Made by a program: the position numbers and the translations under genes. From Actinomycetota bacterium (lineage in GTDB: Bacteria > Actinomycetota > Acidimicrobiia > IMCC26256 > PALSA-555), in contig PLJD01000127.1 of the NCBI GenBank assembly GCA_003140175.1, positions 50,462 to 90,789 of the forward strand: DNA of 40,328 nucleotides, written 5' to 3'. Position 1 is the stretch's first letter; the number at the start of each line of letters is the position of its first letter. The notes beneath the pieces are model-generated. The model had not been told where the DNA came from. It saw nothing but the letters and a program-made list of their open reading frames with translations, and searched no databases. Shown here in pieces: positions 40,060-40,328 of this stretch.

Positions 40060-40328
40060 TCACCCGGCGAGGGTCGGGGCTTTCGCTACCTCAGCGAGGA
40101 ACTCGTCGTTGCTCTTGGTGGTGCGCAGCTTGTCCAAGAGGAGCTCGAGGCCCTTGCCGGAGGCGCCGTCGCCGTCGAGGGCTTGGAGCACCCGGCGGAG
40201 CTTCCAGACTTGGTTGAGCTGGTTGCGCTCGAAGAGCAGCTCCTCGTGGCGGGTACTCGACTGGTCGACGTCGATCGCCGGGTAGATGCGGCGCTCGGCG
40301 AGGCGCCGGTCGAGGCGCAGCTCCATGT
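40060..40328 (-). CDS. rho: transcription termination factor Rho (C-terminal end only)
   Basis: The last 89 codons or so of Rho, the hexameric RNA helicase that ends transcription. MELRLDRRLAERRIYPAIDVDQSSTR followed by EELLFERNQLNQVWKLRRVL is the conserved C-terminal ATPase/arginine-finger region, where R residues of the R-loop lie. The tail after DGDGASGKGLELLLDKL is typical of actinobacterial Rho. The 5' end lies beyond 40328. It is upstream of rpmE, the usual order. Confidence 0.95.
   Translation of the reverse strand, partial: MELRLDRRLAERRIYPAIDVDQSSTRHEELLFERNQLNQVWKLRRVLQALDGDGASGKGLELLLDKLRTTKSNDEFLAEVAKAPTLAG

Overview
The window is very GC-rich with dense, short-spaced genes and many GTG starts. 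It reads as a chromosomal segment of a high-GC actinobacterium. The closest fit is an Acidimicrobiia-like lineage, inferred from the rho-rpmE-DUF1385-prfA-prmC ... glyA-wecA-atp gene set, the signal-peptide-bearing ATP synthase b subunit and the DUF1501/DUF1800 pair. No rRNA, tRNA, CRISPR array or complete transposon was recognised.

Left edge (1-6655, all minus strand): glyA and a WecA-type GlcNAc-1-P transferase lead into the ATP synthase operon (atpZ-like, atpI-like, atpB, atpE, atpF, atpH, and atpA running off the edge). Between wecA and the atp genes is a perfect TGTGA-N6-TCACA palindrome, the CRP/GlxR-type operator, placed at a candidate promoter.

Middle (about 6.9-28.9 kb, mixed strands): an exopolysaccharide island that looks like a Wzx/Wzy pathway. 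It encodes a WbaP-type initiating transferase, four intact GT4 and one GT2 glycosyltransferases, a flippase with an extra C-terminal domain, an O-antigen-ligase/Wzy-like polymerase, a Wzz/BY-kinase fusion and a low-molecular-weight tyrosine phosphatase. It also has two methyltransferases (one FkbM), a PIG-L deacetylase, a phytanoyl-CoA-dioxygenase-like enzyme, two paralogous secreted PslG-like glycoside hydrolases, a small LAFTG surface protein and a DUF4012 membrane protein. A decayed partial copy of one glycosyltransferase, carrying a palindromic 36-bp tandem repeat and fused to the 5' end of an unrelated gene, shows past rearrangement.

Right part (28.9-40.3 kb): a plus-strand trio (a double RecB/Cas4-like nuclease with one degenerate half, a non-canonical thiolase, a DUF983 protein), then minus-strand housekeeping genes: a small hypothetical, prmC, prfA, the DUF1501/DUF1800 pair, an LLM flavin oxidoreductase, DUF1385, rpmE and the 3' end of rho. 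In many actinobacteria rho, rpmE, prfA, prmC, sua5, wecA and atp lie close together; here about 26 kb separates prmC from glyA-wecA-atp and no sua5 is seen.

A recurring signal is a TANNNT -10 hexamer ending 6-8 nt before the start codon of ten transcription-unit-leading genes, with no recognisable -35 element or Shine-Dalgarno sequence. This is the expected layout of leaderless mRNAs. The strongest case is TACAAT before the DUF4012 gene.
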